Positions 8,673-16,718 of a DNA stretch of 64,000 bases are shown one piece after another (position 1 is the stretch's first letter; each line of letters opens with the position of its first letter). The notes beneath the pieces are model-generated. The model was given only the letters and a program-made list of their open reading frames with translations. It made no database searches and was not told the origin of the DNA. The stretch is from Benzoatithermus flavus. Lineage in GTDB: Bacteria; Pseudomonadota; Alphaproteobacteria; Geminicoccales; Geminicoccaceae. Location of the stretch: contig NZ_JBBLZC010000001.1 in the NCBI RefSeq assembly GCF_037908215.1, positions 62,001 to 126,000 of the forward strand, in the 5' to 3' direction. A program made the translations under genes and the position numbers.

Positions 8673-9767
8673 TCAAAGCGCCCCCTGGACCGGGGCAAGC
8701 CTCCCTTCCACGAAGAACCGCTCGAGACGCTCCCGATCGGCGGCGATGTCGAGGCTCTTCGCCCGAAGCCAGCCATCATCGAAGCAGCTCGCGAGGTAAC
8801 GCTCGCCGGGATCGCACAGGAGGGTGACGATCGAGCCGGTCTCGCCCACCTGCACCATCTCGCTGATCAGGACGGCGCAGCCCCAGAGATTGGTGCCGGT
8901 CGAGCCGCCGCAGCGCCGCCCGAGCCGCTCGCTCAAGACCCGCATGGCGGCGATGCTCGCCGCATCGGAGACGGCGATCATCCGATCCACGATCTCGGGA
9001 ATGAAGGAGGGCTCGACCCGTGGCCGGCCGATGCCCTCGATGCAGGAGCCGGGGCCATCCAGCACCGCGACGCTGCGGTCGGCGAAGTAGCGGTGGAAGA
9101 CCGAGCGCTCGGGATCGACGACGCAGAGCTTCGTAGGCAAGCGGCGATAGCGGATGTAGCGGCCGATCGTGGCCGAGGTGCCGCCGGTGCCGGCCCCGCA
9201 GACGATCCAGCGCGGCACCGGCGCCGGCTCGAGGCGCATCTGGGCGAAGATCGATTCGGCGATGTTGTTGTTGCCGCGCCAGTCCGTGGCGCGCTCGGCG
9301 AAGGTGAACTGGTCCATGTAGTGGCCGCCGGCCTCGGCCGCGAGCCGGCGGCTCGTCTCGTAGACCTCGGCCGGGTGGTCGACGAAGTGACAGCGGCCGC
9401 CCTGGAACTCGATCTGCGCCACTTTCTCCTGCGAGGTCGAGCGCGGCATCACTGCCACGAACGGCAGGCCCAGGAGTTTCGCGAAATAGGCTTCCGAGAC
9501 CGCGGTCGAGCCCGAGGAGGCCTCGACGATCGTGGTCTTCGGGCCGATCCAGCCGTTGCAGAGGCCATAGAGGAAGAGCGAGCGGGCGAGGCGGTGCTTG
9601 AGGCTGCCGCTGGGATGGGTCGATTCGTCCTTGAGGTAGAGGTCGATTCCGGGACAGGCCGGAAGCTCCAGGCGGATCAGGTGCGTGTCGGCCGAGCGCG
9701 TGATGTCGGCCTCGATCCGGGCGATCGCCTCGTGCACCCAGGCGCGGTCAACGATTCTTCCGTCCAT
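8673..9767 (-). CDS. PLP-dependent cysteine synthase / cysteine desulfhydrase (Cds1-like)
   Basis: This is a fold-type II PLP enzyme of the cysteine synthase family, 364 residues from MDGRIVDRAW. The Schiff-base lysine is in THPSGSLKHRLA, the substrate loop in EASSGSTAVSEA, and the cofactor phosphate loop in CGAGTGGTSA. The C-terminal pattern GSIVTLLCDPGERYL is like Cds1, an L-cysteine desulfhydrase known from mycobacteria, more than classical CysK. The start was moved inward from an upstream open frame because residues before MDGR are arginine-rich and overlap parA; this leaves 5 bp between the genes. Either cysteine breakdown to pyruvate, sulfide and ammonia or cysteine synthesis is possible. 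gshA lies next in line. Confidence 0.82.
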   Translation of the reverse strand: MDGRIVDRAWVHEAIARIEADITRSADTHLIRLELPACPGIDLYLKDESTHPSGSLKHRLARSLFLYGLCNGWIGPKTTIVEASSGSTAVSEAYFAKLLGLPFVAVMPRSTSQEKVAQIEFQGGRCHFVDHPAEVYETSRRLAAEAGGHYMDQFTFAERATDWRGNNNIAESIFAQMRLEPAPVPRWIVCGAGTGGTSATIGRYIRYRRLPTKLCVVDPERSVFHRYFADRSVAVLDGPGSCIEGIGRPRVEPSFIPEIVDRMIAVSDAASIAAMRVLSERLGRRCGGSTGTNLWGCAVLISEMVQVGETGSIVTLLCDPGERYLASCFDDGWLRAKSLDIAADRERLERFFVEGRLAPVQGAL

Positions 9768-9772
9768 CGTTC

Positions 9773-10408
9773 TCAGCCAAGCCGTCGCACGATGTCCTCG
9801 GCGAGGCTCCTGACCTCCTCGGCGGCAGCGCTCCTGGGCTCGCTCTCGATGACGCCGAGCCCTTGCGCGATGGAACTGACGAAGGCCTGCCGATTGCCGA
9901 GCTGGCAAGCGAGCGCCTCGGCGCCGAATTCACCGATGGCGGAGCGCGCTTCCTCGACCGAGCGGCCGCGCGGCGGCACGCGGTTCAGGACCAGCGCTAC
10001 GGGCCGCCGCTCCTTCACGGCCTGATCCAGCGTGGCCTTGCTCGCCCAGATGTCGAGCGTGCTCGGCTGACAGGGTATGAGTACGAGATCGGCGTTCCTG
10101 ATCGCGGTCCTGGCGTCGGTCTCGGTGTGGGGCGGGGTGTCGACGACGATGAGCTCGGCCTCGCGCTTCAGGCGGTCGAGTTCGACCCCGAGCCGCCAGC
10201 CGCCGATCATCGAGAAGCGCAGCTCGGGGGCCTCGCGCTGGCGGTGCTCGCGCAGCCGCATCCAGCCCGTGAGGCTCGCCTGCGGGTCGATGTCGACCAC
10301 CGCCACCCGGTGACCGCGCGCCCGCAGGGCCGTCGCGAGCTGGATCACGAGCGTCGTCTTGCCCGCCCCCCCTTTCTGCTGGGCCACCGTGATCACGGCC
10401 GGTCGCAT
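9773..10408 (-). CDS. Orphan ParA-family ATPase
   Basis: The 211-residue product is a deviant Walker-type ATPase. It begins MRPAVITVAQQKGGAGKTTL, which holds the deviant P-loop with its signature lysine (KGGAGKT), then VAVVDIDPQASLTGW and the Walker B LIVVDTPPHTETDA. ParA relatives position chromosomes, plasmids or protein clusters by forming gradients on DNA. No parB, parS-like repeats or partner gene is beside it, so it is an orphan of the chromosomal or protein-positioning kind rather than a segregation pair. It lies 17 bp after ghrA and 5 bp before the Cds1-like gene, suggesting cotranscription. Confidence 0.88.
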   Translation of the reverse strand: MRPAVITVAQQKGGAGKTTLVIQLATALRARGHRVAVVDIDPQASLTGWMRLREHRQREAPELRFSMIGGWRLGVELDRLKREAELIVVDTPPHTETDARTAIRNADLVLIPCQPSTLDIWASKATLDQAVKERRPVALVLNRVPPRGRSVEEARSAIGEFGAEALACQLGNRQAFVSSIAQGLGVIESEPRSAAAEEVRSLAEDIVRRLG

Positions 10409-10425
10409 CGCGTTCCCCTCGCCTC

Positions 10426-11352
10426 TCAATAGCCGCGCGCGCGGTCGACGACGTGGAGGAGCGGCCGGCCCTCGCGCAGCCGGCGATAGTTCTCGGCCAC
10501 GAGCTGGGCGGCGCTCTCGGGCAGACCATAGCTCGCGGCGTGCGGCGTCACGTCGATCGCGGGATGCCGCCAGAACGGGTGGTCGGGCGGCAGGGGCTCG
10601 TCCTGGAACACGTCGAGGCTCGCGTGCGCGAGCTGCCCGCGGTCGAGCGCCTCGATCAGGTCCCGCTCGACGAGATGGGCGCCACGGGCGACGTTGACGA
10701 GACGCGCGCCCTTGGGTAGGCGCGCGAACAGACGGGCGTCGAGAATGCCTCTGGTCTCGGGTGTCAGCGGCAGAAGGCAGACCAGAATCCGGGTCTCGGC
10801 CAGGAACGCGTCCAGGCCCGCCTCGCCCGAGAAGCAGGCGATGCCTTCCAGGCGCTTTTCCGTGCGGCTCCAGCCGCGCACCGAGAAGCCATGACCGCGG
10901 AGCGTGCGGGCGGCATCCTCGCCCAGAACGCCCAGGCCCATGATCCCGACCGTGGTGGCCGAAGGCGGGAGCGGCAGATGGAGGCGCCAGCGCGCCGCAC
11001 GCTGCTGCCCGGCATAGACGTCGAGTCCACGATGATACTTCAGCGCCTGTAGGAGCACGAACTCGCTCATCGTGCGGGTGAGCGAGGGGTCGACCAGCCG
11101 GCACAAGGGAACATCGGGCAGGGTGGGATCGGCCAGCATGGCGTCGACCCCGGCCGCGAGCGAGAGGATGGCCTTGAGGTTGGGCAGGCTGCGGAGCAGT
11201 CCCGGCGGCGGCTTCCAGACGAGCGCCGCGTCGATCTCGGCAAGGTCGCCCGTCTCGGGCCAGACCCGGTAGTCGAGATCCGGGAGATGCCGGCGCAGCT
11301 CCCTGCCCCAGCTTTCGGCGTCGTCGTCCAGACTATAGAACAGCAGCGCCAT
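10426..11352 (-). CDS. ghrA: Glyoxylate/hydroxypyruvate reductase A-type dehydrogenase
   Basis: This 308-residue D-2-hydroxyacid dehydrogenase of the GhrA subgroup reduces glyoxylate or hydroxypyruvate with NAD(P)H. The substrate half at the N-terminus contains KAILSLAAGVDAML. The Rossmann half has VGIMGLGVLGEDAA. Catalytic residues are visible: Arg in NVARGAHLV, Glu in FQDEPLP, and His in VTPHAASYG. The start at 11352 overlaps the end of the M48 protease gene by 20 bp, so translation may be coupled. The family assignment is firm; the physiological substrate is not. Confidence 0.9.
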   Translation of the reverse strand: MALLFYSLDDDAESWGRELRRHLPDLDYRVWPETGDLAEIDAALVWKPPPGLLRSLPNLKAILSLAAGVDAMLADPTLPDVPLCRLVDPSLTRTMSEFVLLQALKYHRGLDVYAGQQRAARWRLHLPLPPSATTVGIMGLGVLGEDAARTLRGHGFSVRGWSRTEKRLEGIACFSGEAGLDAFLAETRILVCLLPLTPETRGILDARLFARLPKGARLVNVARGAHLVERDLIEALDRGQLAHASLDVFQDEPLPPDHPFWRHPAIDVTPHAASYGLPESAAQLVAENYRRLREGRPLLHVVDRARGY

Positions 11353-12937
11353 CGCGCCCGCTTCCCCTGCCCGTCACCGTCGCCGCGTTGTGGCCCGTTT
11401 GCGGCGACGGCGCAAGGCGCGGCTCGAGCCCGGCTACGGGTGCGGGGGCACGTTTGAGGATCTTGACCTCGTCGCCCGGCCGGAGATCGCGGCCACGGTC
11501 GAGGCCGTTCAGAAGGATGAAAATGCCGCGCGGGTCCTGCTCGACGTCCATCTGGCGCGCGAACGTGTCGATCGTGTCGCCGGCCCGGACCGGCACGATC
11601 TCGACGCGCAAGGGCCGCAGCGTCGCCGCCTCGGCCGCCGAGAGCGGGCGGAAGCTCTCGAGGCTCGCGCCGAAATCGTCGACGTCGCCGCGGGTGAGCT
11701 GCGCGGTCTTGGCGTAGAGGAAGCGGTAGACCTTGCCGTCGGGCGCGCGCACGGCCGCGAACATCGCCATCGCCGGCTTCTGGTTGACCACGACCTGGCC
11801 GAAGCCCACGGCGGCCTCCTGACCGTTGACCGAGAGGGATTGCAGGTCCTGCAGCCGCTGGCGCGTCACCCACTCGTTCTGGAGATAGGATCTGAGATCG
11901 GCGCTGCGCGGCTCCGGTGCCATGTCGAAGATCATGAACCGGCCGCGCTGGTCCCGGCCGATCACGGCCGCAGGGGTGTTCTTGAGCGTGAAGCCGTAAG
12001 GAGCCTCGAACGCGATCCGGAGCTCCGGATGCGCGAACCGCCGTCCCTGCACGACGCCCTGCGCCGGGTCCTCGCCCCAGATCATGCCGTCGATCGCGGC
12101 GAGGAAGTCCGGGCGATTCTCCTGCCGGGCACCGGGCTGCTCGGCGCTCACCGCCCGGACAGCGGCCATGATCCGGTCCGGCGTGCGCGGATGGCTCCTG
12201 AGCCAGTCCGGCACCGCGGCGCCGGCCTGCCCGTGCGCCGCCTCGAACCGCTCGTTGGCCTCGAGCGCTTCCAGGAAGGTCGCCATGGCGGCGGGGTCGT
12301 AGCCGGCGCGGCCGAGATAGCGGATGCCGAGCTGGTCGGCCTCGAGCTCCTGCTCGCGCGAGTAGCCCTGCACGTAGGCCGTGGCCAGGGTCTGCGCCCC
12401 CTGCCCGACGCCGCGTGCGATCATCTGGCCGAGATCGCCGCCGACATAGGCACCGGCGACTGCACCGAGGAGCGTGCCGAGCAGGGCGCCGCCGGTCGCG
12501 ACCTGCGCCCGGTCGTAGCGCTGGGCGGTGTGGCGCGCGGTGACGTGGCCGATCTCGTGCCCGAGCACGCCCGCGAGCTCGGCCTCGTTGTTGGCGAGAG
12601 CGAGCAGGCCGCGGGTGACGTAGACGTAGCCGCCCGGCAGCGCGAAGGCGTTGACGATGTCGCTGTCGAGCACGGTGAAGGTGAAGTTCTGATCCGCGAG
12701 CTCGGAGGCGTTCTTCACCCGGTTGCCGACCCGCTCGACATAGGCCTGGAGCTTCGCGTCGCCGTAGCGGCCGCCGAACTCGGCCAGCGCCTTCTTGTTC
12801 TCCTCCGCCCCGATGCGCTTCTCGTCCTCGGGCGTCATCGAGGTGTACTGGATCTCGCCCGTGGCGGGGTTGCGCACCTCCATGCAGGCCACGAGCGCCG
12901 TTGCGGCCAGGAGCAGGCCGAAGAGCTTCCTTCTCAT
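11333..12937 (-). CDS. M48-family metalloprotease lipoprotein with C-terminal LysM
   Basis: The product is 534 residues starting MRRKLFGLLL. A lipobox ALVAC places the lipidated cysteine at position 18, so it should be tethered in the periplasm. The zinc site HEIGH is at about 127-131, followed by the third ligand in the helix QELEADQLG, as in BepA/YfgC-type proteases that monitor outer-membrane assembly. A long extension follows and ends in a LysM-like segment (VRAGDTIDTFARQM to LRPGDEVKIL), which would bind peptidoglycan. The start overlaps the stop of the upstream SNase-like gene by 4 bp, and the end overlaps ghrA. The start was chosen over an upstream frame because it gives the lipoprotein signal. 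Confidence 0.9.
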   Translation of the reverse strand: MRRKLFGLLLAATALVACMEVRNPATGEIQYTSMTPEDEKRIGAEENKKALAEFGGRYGDAKLQAYVERVGNRVKNASELADQNFTFTVLDSDIVNAFALPGGYVYVTRGLLALANNEAELAGVLGHEIGHVTARHTAQRYDRAQVATGGALLGTLLGAVAGAYVGGDLGQMIARGVGQGAQTLATAYVQGYSREQELEADQLGIRYLGRAGYDPAAMATFLEALEANERFEAAHGQAGAAVPDWLRSHPRTPDRIMAAVRAVSAEQPGARQENRPDFLAAIDGMIWGEDPAQGVVQGRRFAHPELRIAFEAPYGFTLKNTPAAVIGRDQRGRFMIFDMAPEPRSADLRSYLQNEWVTRQRLQDLQSLSVNGQEAAVGFGQVVVNQKPAMAMFAAVRAPDGKVYRFLYAKTAQLTRGDVDDFGASLESFRPLSAAEAATLRPLRVEIVPVRAGDTIDTFARQMDVEQDPRGIFILLNGLDRGRDLRPGDEVKILKRAPAPVAGLEPRLAPSPQTGHNAATVTGRGSGRDGAAVL

Positions 12938-13692
12938 TCCACGACCTCGATCTGGGCGGGGTGCTCGAGCTCGATCATCGGTCCGTTCGCCTCGAGCAGC
13001 CACCCGCGCACCAGAAGCTCGCGCCCGACCAGCCGGTCGAGGTCGAGCCCCTGCCGCGCGAAGCGGCGCGCATCCTCGAGATCCGCCCGGACCGTGAAGT
13101 CGCGCCGCCAGTCGCGGCCAAAGTTCACATAGACGAACGCCCTGGCCCGCGTCACGCCCTGGACACGCCCGCGCACGAGCACGTAGCGCCCGACCGGAGC
13201 CTCCACCCGCCCGGCCGGAAACGGGCCGATTTCGCCTCGCGCCCACACCCCGCGATTGGCCGCACGGGCCTCGTGCTCGAGTGCCAGCAGGGCAGCCAAG
13301 GTGGCATCCGGCACGTCGGAGGCCGGATCGACCACGGCGAGCCCCGCCCGCACGAGCTCGCCCTGAAGCCAGCCACGGCCCAGCACCTGCGCCCGCAGCC
13401 GGCCGTGCCGATCCGCGGGCGGCGCAGCCGGCTCGAGCCGCACCTCCTGGCCGAGCACGGCGCCGAGCACCGTATCCGGCCCCGCCTCCGGCGGCACCAG
13501 GACGCCGGCGAGCCGGACGCACCGCCCGTCGTCGAGCCGCAACTCCTGCAGTCCGACGAGGGTCGCCGCCGCGACCGGGGCGGCCTCCTCTGCCCCGGGG
13601 TCATCCGGCGGCATGGGCCAGCCGAGCAGGGCCAGCGCGACCCCGACCCGCAGCATCGCTCCGATCGTCGGCATCCGTTGCACCCCCATCAT
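12934..13692 (-). CDS. Secreted SNase-like (thermonuclease-fold) protein
   Basis: The 252-residue product has an N-terminal hydrophobic segment (AMLRVGVALALLGW) and a region like the thermonuclease fold: LRLDDGRCVRLAGVLVP, DRHGRLRAQV, LVRAGLAVVDP and LEHEARAANRGVWA. These match the fold's strands and the helix before GLW in staphylococcal nuclease, but the usual catalytic arginine and aspartates are not clearly preserved, so nuclease activity is doubtful. The last 90 residues contain a second OB-like strand pattern (YVLVRGRVQGVTRAR) that may bind a partner. It overlaps the M48 gene by ATGA coupling and heads the minus-strand block. Confidence 0.75.
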   Translation of the reverse strand: MMGVQRMPTIGAMLRVGVALALLGWPMPPDDPGAEEAAPVAAATLVGLQELRLDDGRCVRLAGVLVPPEAGPDTVLGAVLGQEVRLEPAAPPADRHGRLRAQVLGRGWLQGELVRAGLAVVDPASDVPDATLAALLALEHEARAANRGVWARGEIGPFPAGRVEAPVGRYVLVRGRVQGVTRARAFVYVNFGRDWRRDFTVRADLEDARRFARQGLDLDRLVGRELLVRGWLLEANGPMIELEHPAQIEVVE

Positions 13693-14103
13693 GGCCGGGC
13701 GTCGCCCTCGTTATAGGGCCGCCGCTGGCGGAGCGACAGCCGGCCTTGCGGCCGTCGCTCCCAGAGCGCGGGCGTCCATCAGGGTTCGCCGCTCGCCGAT
13801 CCATCCGCATCCGCCTCATCGCCGAAATCGAGATACAGATGCGACTGATCTTCGATCAGCAAGGCACGAAACCTCTATGCCAATTCATGGCAGATGCTGA
13901 GATCACCTATGAGCTAATATTATTGGAATCCTTCTCATGGGCAGGTCGATCTCGCCGTCTTCCCTCTGGATTGCAACGACCTCGCATGATATTTTGCTAC
14001 ATTGATTTGTCCTCGTGCGACGTGTGAGCAGCCGCGGCTAGCGGTGATGTTTGCGCGGACGTCGATCCTCGCTGGCATTGAAGACAGGAAGAGGAGAGTC
14101 GAG
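13693..14103. other. Intergenic region upstream of propeller gene
   Basis: About 410 bp between divergent genes. The first 130 bp are GC-rich without a credible gene. From about 13830 to 14010 the base composition drops well below its surroundings. Two short inverted repeats are visible: CTGATC-TTC-GATCAG at 13845-13859 and TGCCA-5-TGGCA at 13878-13892. They are possible operators or hairpins for the downstream propeller gene. The ribosome binding site GAGGAG for that gene is at 14091-14096. Confidence 0.5.
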
Positions 14104-15027
14104 GTGCAGGGTTTAAATCGCAGAAATCTTGCCAAGATGCTGGCAACGGCCTCGGTATTGGCCCTGGTGAGACCCGATCAGGCCGCAGCACAGTTGCAAT
14201 GGACTGGCTGGAGCCAAATCCCTGGTGGCGGGAGGACTCCCAGTGCACCCGCTGCCGTCACCTACCGGGGTCGCCTCTACACGTTCGTGCAGGGCACCGA
14301 CAATCGCATTTATCTCAATGTTCTGTCTCGCACCGTCTGGAGCGGCTGGAGCGAGGTCCCCGGCGGAGGGCTGACCCTCTCCGGTCCTGCGGCCGCCGTC
14401 TATCGCGGCATCCTCTACCTGTTCGTGCGGGGCACCGACAACCACATCTATGTCAACGCCCTGCTCGGCACCGTTTGGACCGGCTGGAGCGAGGTCCCCG
14501 GCGGAGGGCTGACCCCCGACGCGCCCGCTGCCGTCACCTACCGGGGTCGCCTGCATCTGTTCGTGCGCGGCACCAACGACCACATCTATACCAACATCCT
14601 GTCCGGCACGAGCTGGAGCGGCTGGAGCGAGGTCCCCGGCGGAGGGCTGACCCTCTCCGGTCCCGGTGCTGCCGTGTATCTCGGCATCCTGCATCTGTTC
14701 GTGCGGGGCACCGACAACCGCATCTACGTCAACGTGCTGTTCCGCACGTTCTGGAGCGGCTGGAGCGAGGTCCCCGGCGGAGGGCTGACCAGTTCAGCCC
14801 CTGACGCGGTCGTCTACCGGAACCGCTTGCGCCTGTTCGTGCGGGGCACCGACAATCGCATCTACATCAACCTTCTGTTCCGCACGTTCTGGAGCGGCTG
14901 GAGCGAGGTCCCCGGCGGAGGGCTGACCCTCTCCGGCCCCGCTGCCGCCGTCTACCGGAATCACCTGTACCTGATCGTGCAGGGCACCGACCAAGCCATC
15001 TACGTCAACGTCTACGGGGAGCCGTGA
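14104..15027 (+). CDS. Exported six-repeat beta-propeller protein, PLL-lectin-like
   Basis: The 307-residue product starts at GTG 14104, 7 bases after GAGGAG, which gives the N-terminus QGLNRRNLAKMLATASVLALV, a signal peptide with a twin-arginine look. After residue 32 the protein is only repeats: six units of 46 residues beginning W(S/T)GWSEVPGGG and containing LFVRGTDNRIY. Each looks like one four-stranded propeller blade. The pattern resembles PLL/PHL fucose-binding lectins and tectonin-type propellers, which use tryptophans at similar places; those usually have seven blades. Sugar binding outside the cell is an inference. No neighbour shares its strand closely. Confidence 0.8.
   Translation: MQGLNRRNLAKMLATASVLALVRPDQAAAQLQWTGWSQIPGGGRTPSAPAAVTYRGRLYTFVQGTDNRIYLNVLSRTVWSGWSEVPGGGLTLSGPAAAVYRGILYLFVRGTDNHIYVNALLGTVWTGWSEVPGGGLTPDAPAAVTYRGRLHLFVRGTNDHIYTNILSGTSWSGWSEVPGGGLTLSGPGAAVYLGILHLFVRGTDNRIYVNVLFRTFWSGWSEVPGGGLTSSAPDAVVYRNRLRLFVRGTDNRIYINLLFRTFWSGWSEVPGGGLTLSGPAAAVYRNHLYLIVQGTDQAIYVNVYGEP
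14200..15024 (+). repeat. Six tandem 138-bp coding repeats
   Basis: The units start at 14200, 14338, 14476, 14614, 14752 and 14890, exactly 138 bp apart, with the last one base triplet short. The core encoding SGWSEVPGGGLT is almost identical in units 2-6. Odd units share PxAPxAVxYRxRL and even units share LSGPxAAVYxxxL, so the tandem array has a two-unit (276-bp) super-repeat. Confidence 0.95.
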
Positions 15028-15160
15028 CCTTGTATCATGACCGCTGGCAACGGCGGTCCCGTCGTCCGGCGTGCCGCCGCCGCGCGGATGGAGCTTTCCC
15101 GGCTATGCCGCAGAAACGCTTGGCCTTGGGGTCGGGGATGCGCTACAAGCCCTGACGGAG

Positions 15161-15237
15161 GCGCCCGTAGCTCAGCCGGATAGAGCACAGGATTCCTAAT
15201 CCTGGGGTCGTGGGTTCGAATCCCGCCGGGCGCACCA
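15161..15237 (+). tRNA. tRNA-Arg(CCU)
   Basis: A full cloverleaf can be drawn. The acceptor arms GCGCCCG (15161-15167) and CGGGCGC (15227-15233) pair perfectly, followed by A and an encoded CCA. The anticodon stem is CAGGA/TCCTG with loop TTCCTAA, giving anticodon CCT at 15195-15197, which reads AGG. The T arm contains GGTTCGAATCC. AGG is a rare arginine codon in such GC-rich genomes. Confidence 0.97.
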
Positions 15238-15349
15238 ATCCTCCAGGGGCTCGGCGGTATCGCGGAATTCGGCAGCCTCGTCCCCGTCCATCTCCATGGC
15301 CGTCGATGGCGCCAGCGGACGGGGCTTGCCGGAACGTGGCGAGGGCAGC

Positions 15350-15988
15350 ATGCGCCTCTACGGCTATTTCCGCAGCGGCACGTCGCATCGCGTGCGGATC
15401 GCGCTCAACCTCAAGGGGCTCACTTACGAGACCGTGCCGGTGCATCTGCTCAAGGGCGAGCAGCGGCAGGAGAGCTATCTCGCCGTCAACCCGCAGGGGC
15501 TGGTGCCCACCCTCGAGCACGACGGGACGCGCATCGGCCAGTCGCTCGCCATCATCGAGTATCTCGAGCGGATCCACCCCGAGCCGCCGCTTCTGCCCAA
15601 AGACCCGGCCGGGCAGGCGCGGGTGCGCGCGCTGGCCTTGATCTGCGCCTGCGACATGCACCCTTTGGGCAACCTGCGCGTGCTGCAATATCTCAAGAAC
15701 GTGCTCGGGCTCGACCAGGAGGCACGCGACGCGTGGTGCCGCCACTGGATGGCAACGGGCTTCGAGGCGCTGGAGGCCCGCCTTGCGGGCGAGCCCGAAA
15801 CCGGGCGCTTCTGCCACGGCGATGCGCCCACGCTGGCCGACGTCTGCCTCGTGCCGCAGGTGGTAGGCGCGCAGCGCTGGGGCACGGATCTCGGCCCCTA
15901 CCCGACCGTCCGTCGCATCTTCGATGCCGGCATGGCACTCGACGCCTTCGTGCGCGCCATGCCGGCGAGCCAGCCGGACGCGGCGTGA
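15350..15988 (+). CDS. maiA: Maleylacetoacetate isomerase (zeta-class GST)
   Basis: The enzyme uses glutathione to isomerise maleylacetoacetate to fumarylacetoacetate in tyrosine and homogentisate breakdown. The 212-residue product begins MRLYGYFRSGTSHRVRIALN, the zeta-class active-site region, with SGTS where the eukaryotic enzymes have SSCS. The thioredoxin-like half continues with NPQGLVPTLEHDG and QSLAIIEYLE; the helical half has GDAPTLADVCLVPQV. Other tyrosine pathway genes are absent from the window, but a ketoacid CoA-transferase that could use acetoacetate from the same pathway is next door on the opposite strand. Confidence 0.92.
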   Translation: MRLYGYFRSGTSHRVRIALNLKGLTYETVPVHLLKGEQRQESYLAVNPQGLVPTLEHDGTRIGQSLAIIEYLERIHPEPPLLPKDPAGQARVRALALICACDMHPLGNLRVLQYLKNVLGLDQEARDAWCRHWMATGFEALEARLAGEPETGRFCHGDAPTLADVCLVPQVVGAQRWGTDLGPYPTVRRIFDAGMALDAFVRAMPASQPDAA

Positions 15989-16042
15989 GCGAAGGAGCGC
16001 GCGGGCGCCACGGGCGGACGGATCGGACAGCGTGGCGGCCGC

Positions 16043-16696
16043 TCAGGCGGCCTGGCGGGCGTCCTCGACCGGAGCGGCGGTCCTGGCCCGGACCTCCTCG
16101 AGCGTGACACCGGGCGCGAGCTCGAGCGCGCGGAACGTCCGGCCGGTCTTGCGGGTCACCGCGAACACCCCGAGCTCGGTGATCACCAGATCGACCACCC
16201 CCGCCCCGGTGAGCGGCAGGGTGCAGCGCTCCAGGAGTTTCTTCTCCCCGTCCTTGGCCGTGTGCTCCATCACCACGATCACCCGCCTCACCCCGGCCAC
16301 GAGGTCCATCGCCCCGCCCATGCCCTTGATCATCTTGCCCGGGATCATCCAGTTGGCGAGGTCGCCGTTCACCGCCACCTGCATCGCCCCCAGGATCGAC
16401 AGGTCGATGTGCCCGCCGCGGATCATCGCGAAGCTCTGCGCCGAATCGAAGTAGCTGGTCTTCGCGAGCTCGGTGATGGTCTGCTTGCCGGCGTTGATCA
16501 GGTCGGGATCCTCCTCGCCCTCGTACGGGAACGGCCCCATGCCGAGCATGCCGTTCTCGCTCTCGAGCGTCACCTCGATCCCTTGCGGGATGTAGTTCGC
16601 CACCAGTGTGGGGATGCCGATGCCCAGGTTGACGTAGTAGCCGTCCTTGAGCTCACGGGCGGCGCGCGCCGCCATCTCGTCCCTGCTCCAGGCCAT
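16043..16696 (-). CDS. scoB: 3-oxoacid CoA-transferase, subunit B
   Basis: This beta subunit carries the catalytic glutamate of family I CoA-transferases, seen in ESENGMLGMGP near residue 45. At 217 residues it has normal length, starting MAWSRDEMAARAA. The subunits move CoA from succinyl-CoA to acetoacetate or another 3-oxoacid. IRGGHIDLSILGAMQV and GMGGAMDLVAGVRRV are further family patterns. The alpha subunit gene is 22 bp upstream. PcaJ (3-oxoadipate CoA-transferase) is a close alternative that sequence reading cannot exclude; no other beta-ketoadipate genes are present. Confidence 0.9.
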   Translation of the reverse strand: MAWSRDEMAARAARELKDGYYVNLGIGIPTLVANYIPQGIEVTLESENGMLGMGPFPYEGEEDPDLINAGKQTITELAKTSYFDSAQSFAMIRGGHIDLSILGAMQVAVNGDLANWMIPGKMIKGMGGAMDLVAGVRRVIVVMEHTAKDGEKKLLERCTLPLTGAGVVDLVITELGVFAVTRKTGRTFRALELAPGVTLEEVRARTAAPVEDARQAA

Positions 16697-16718
16697 CTTG
16701 CCTCTCCTCTTCTTCCGT

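Noticed and set aside
9773..10408. Plasmid partition locus
   Set aside because: The ParA gene has no ParB, no repeats resembling parS and sits within a chromosomal metabolic block.
14200..15024. Regular repeats that might suggest a CRISPR array
   Set aside because: The period is 138 bp and the repeats are in frame and encode a propeller; there are no short repeats with unique spacers.
15161..15237. tRNA as an integration site for a genomic island
   Set aside because: No integrase, no direct repeat of the tRNA end and no change in gene style was seen downstream.
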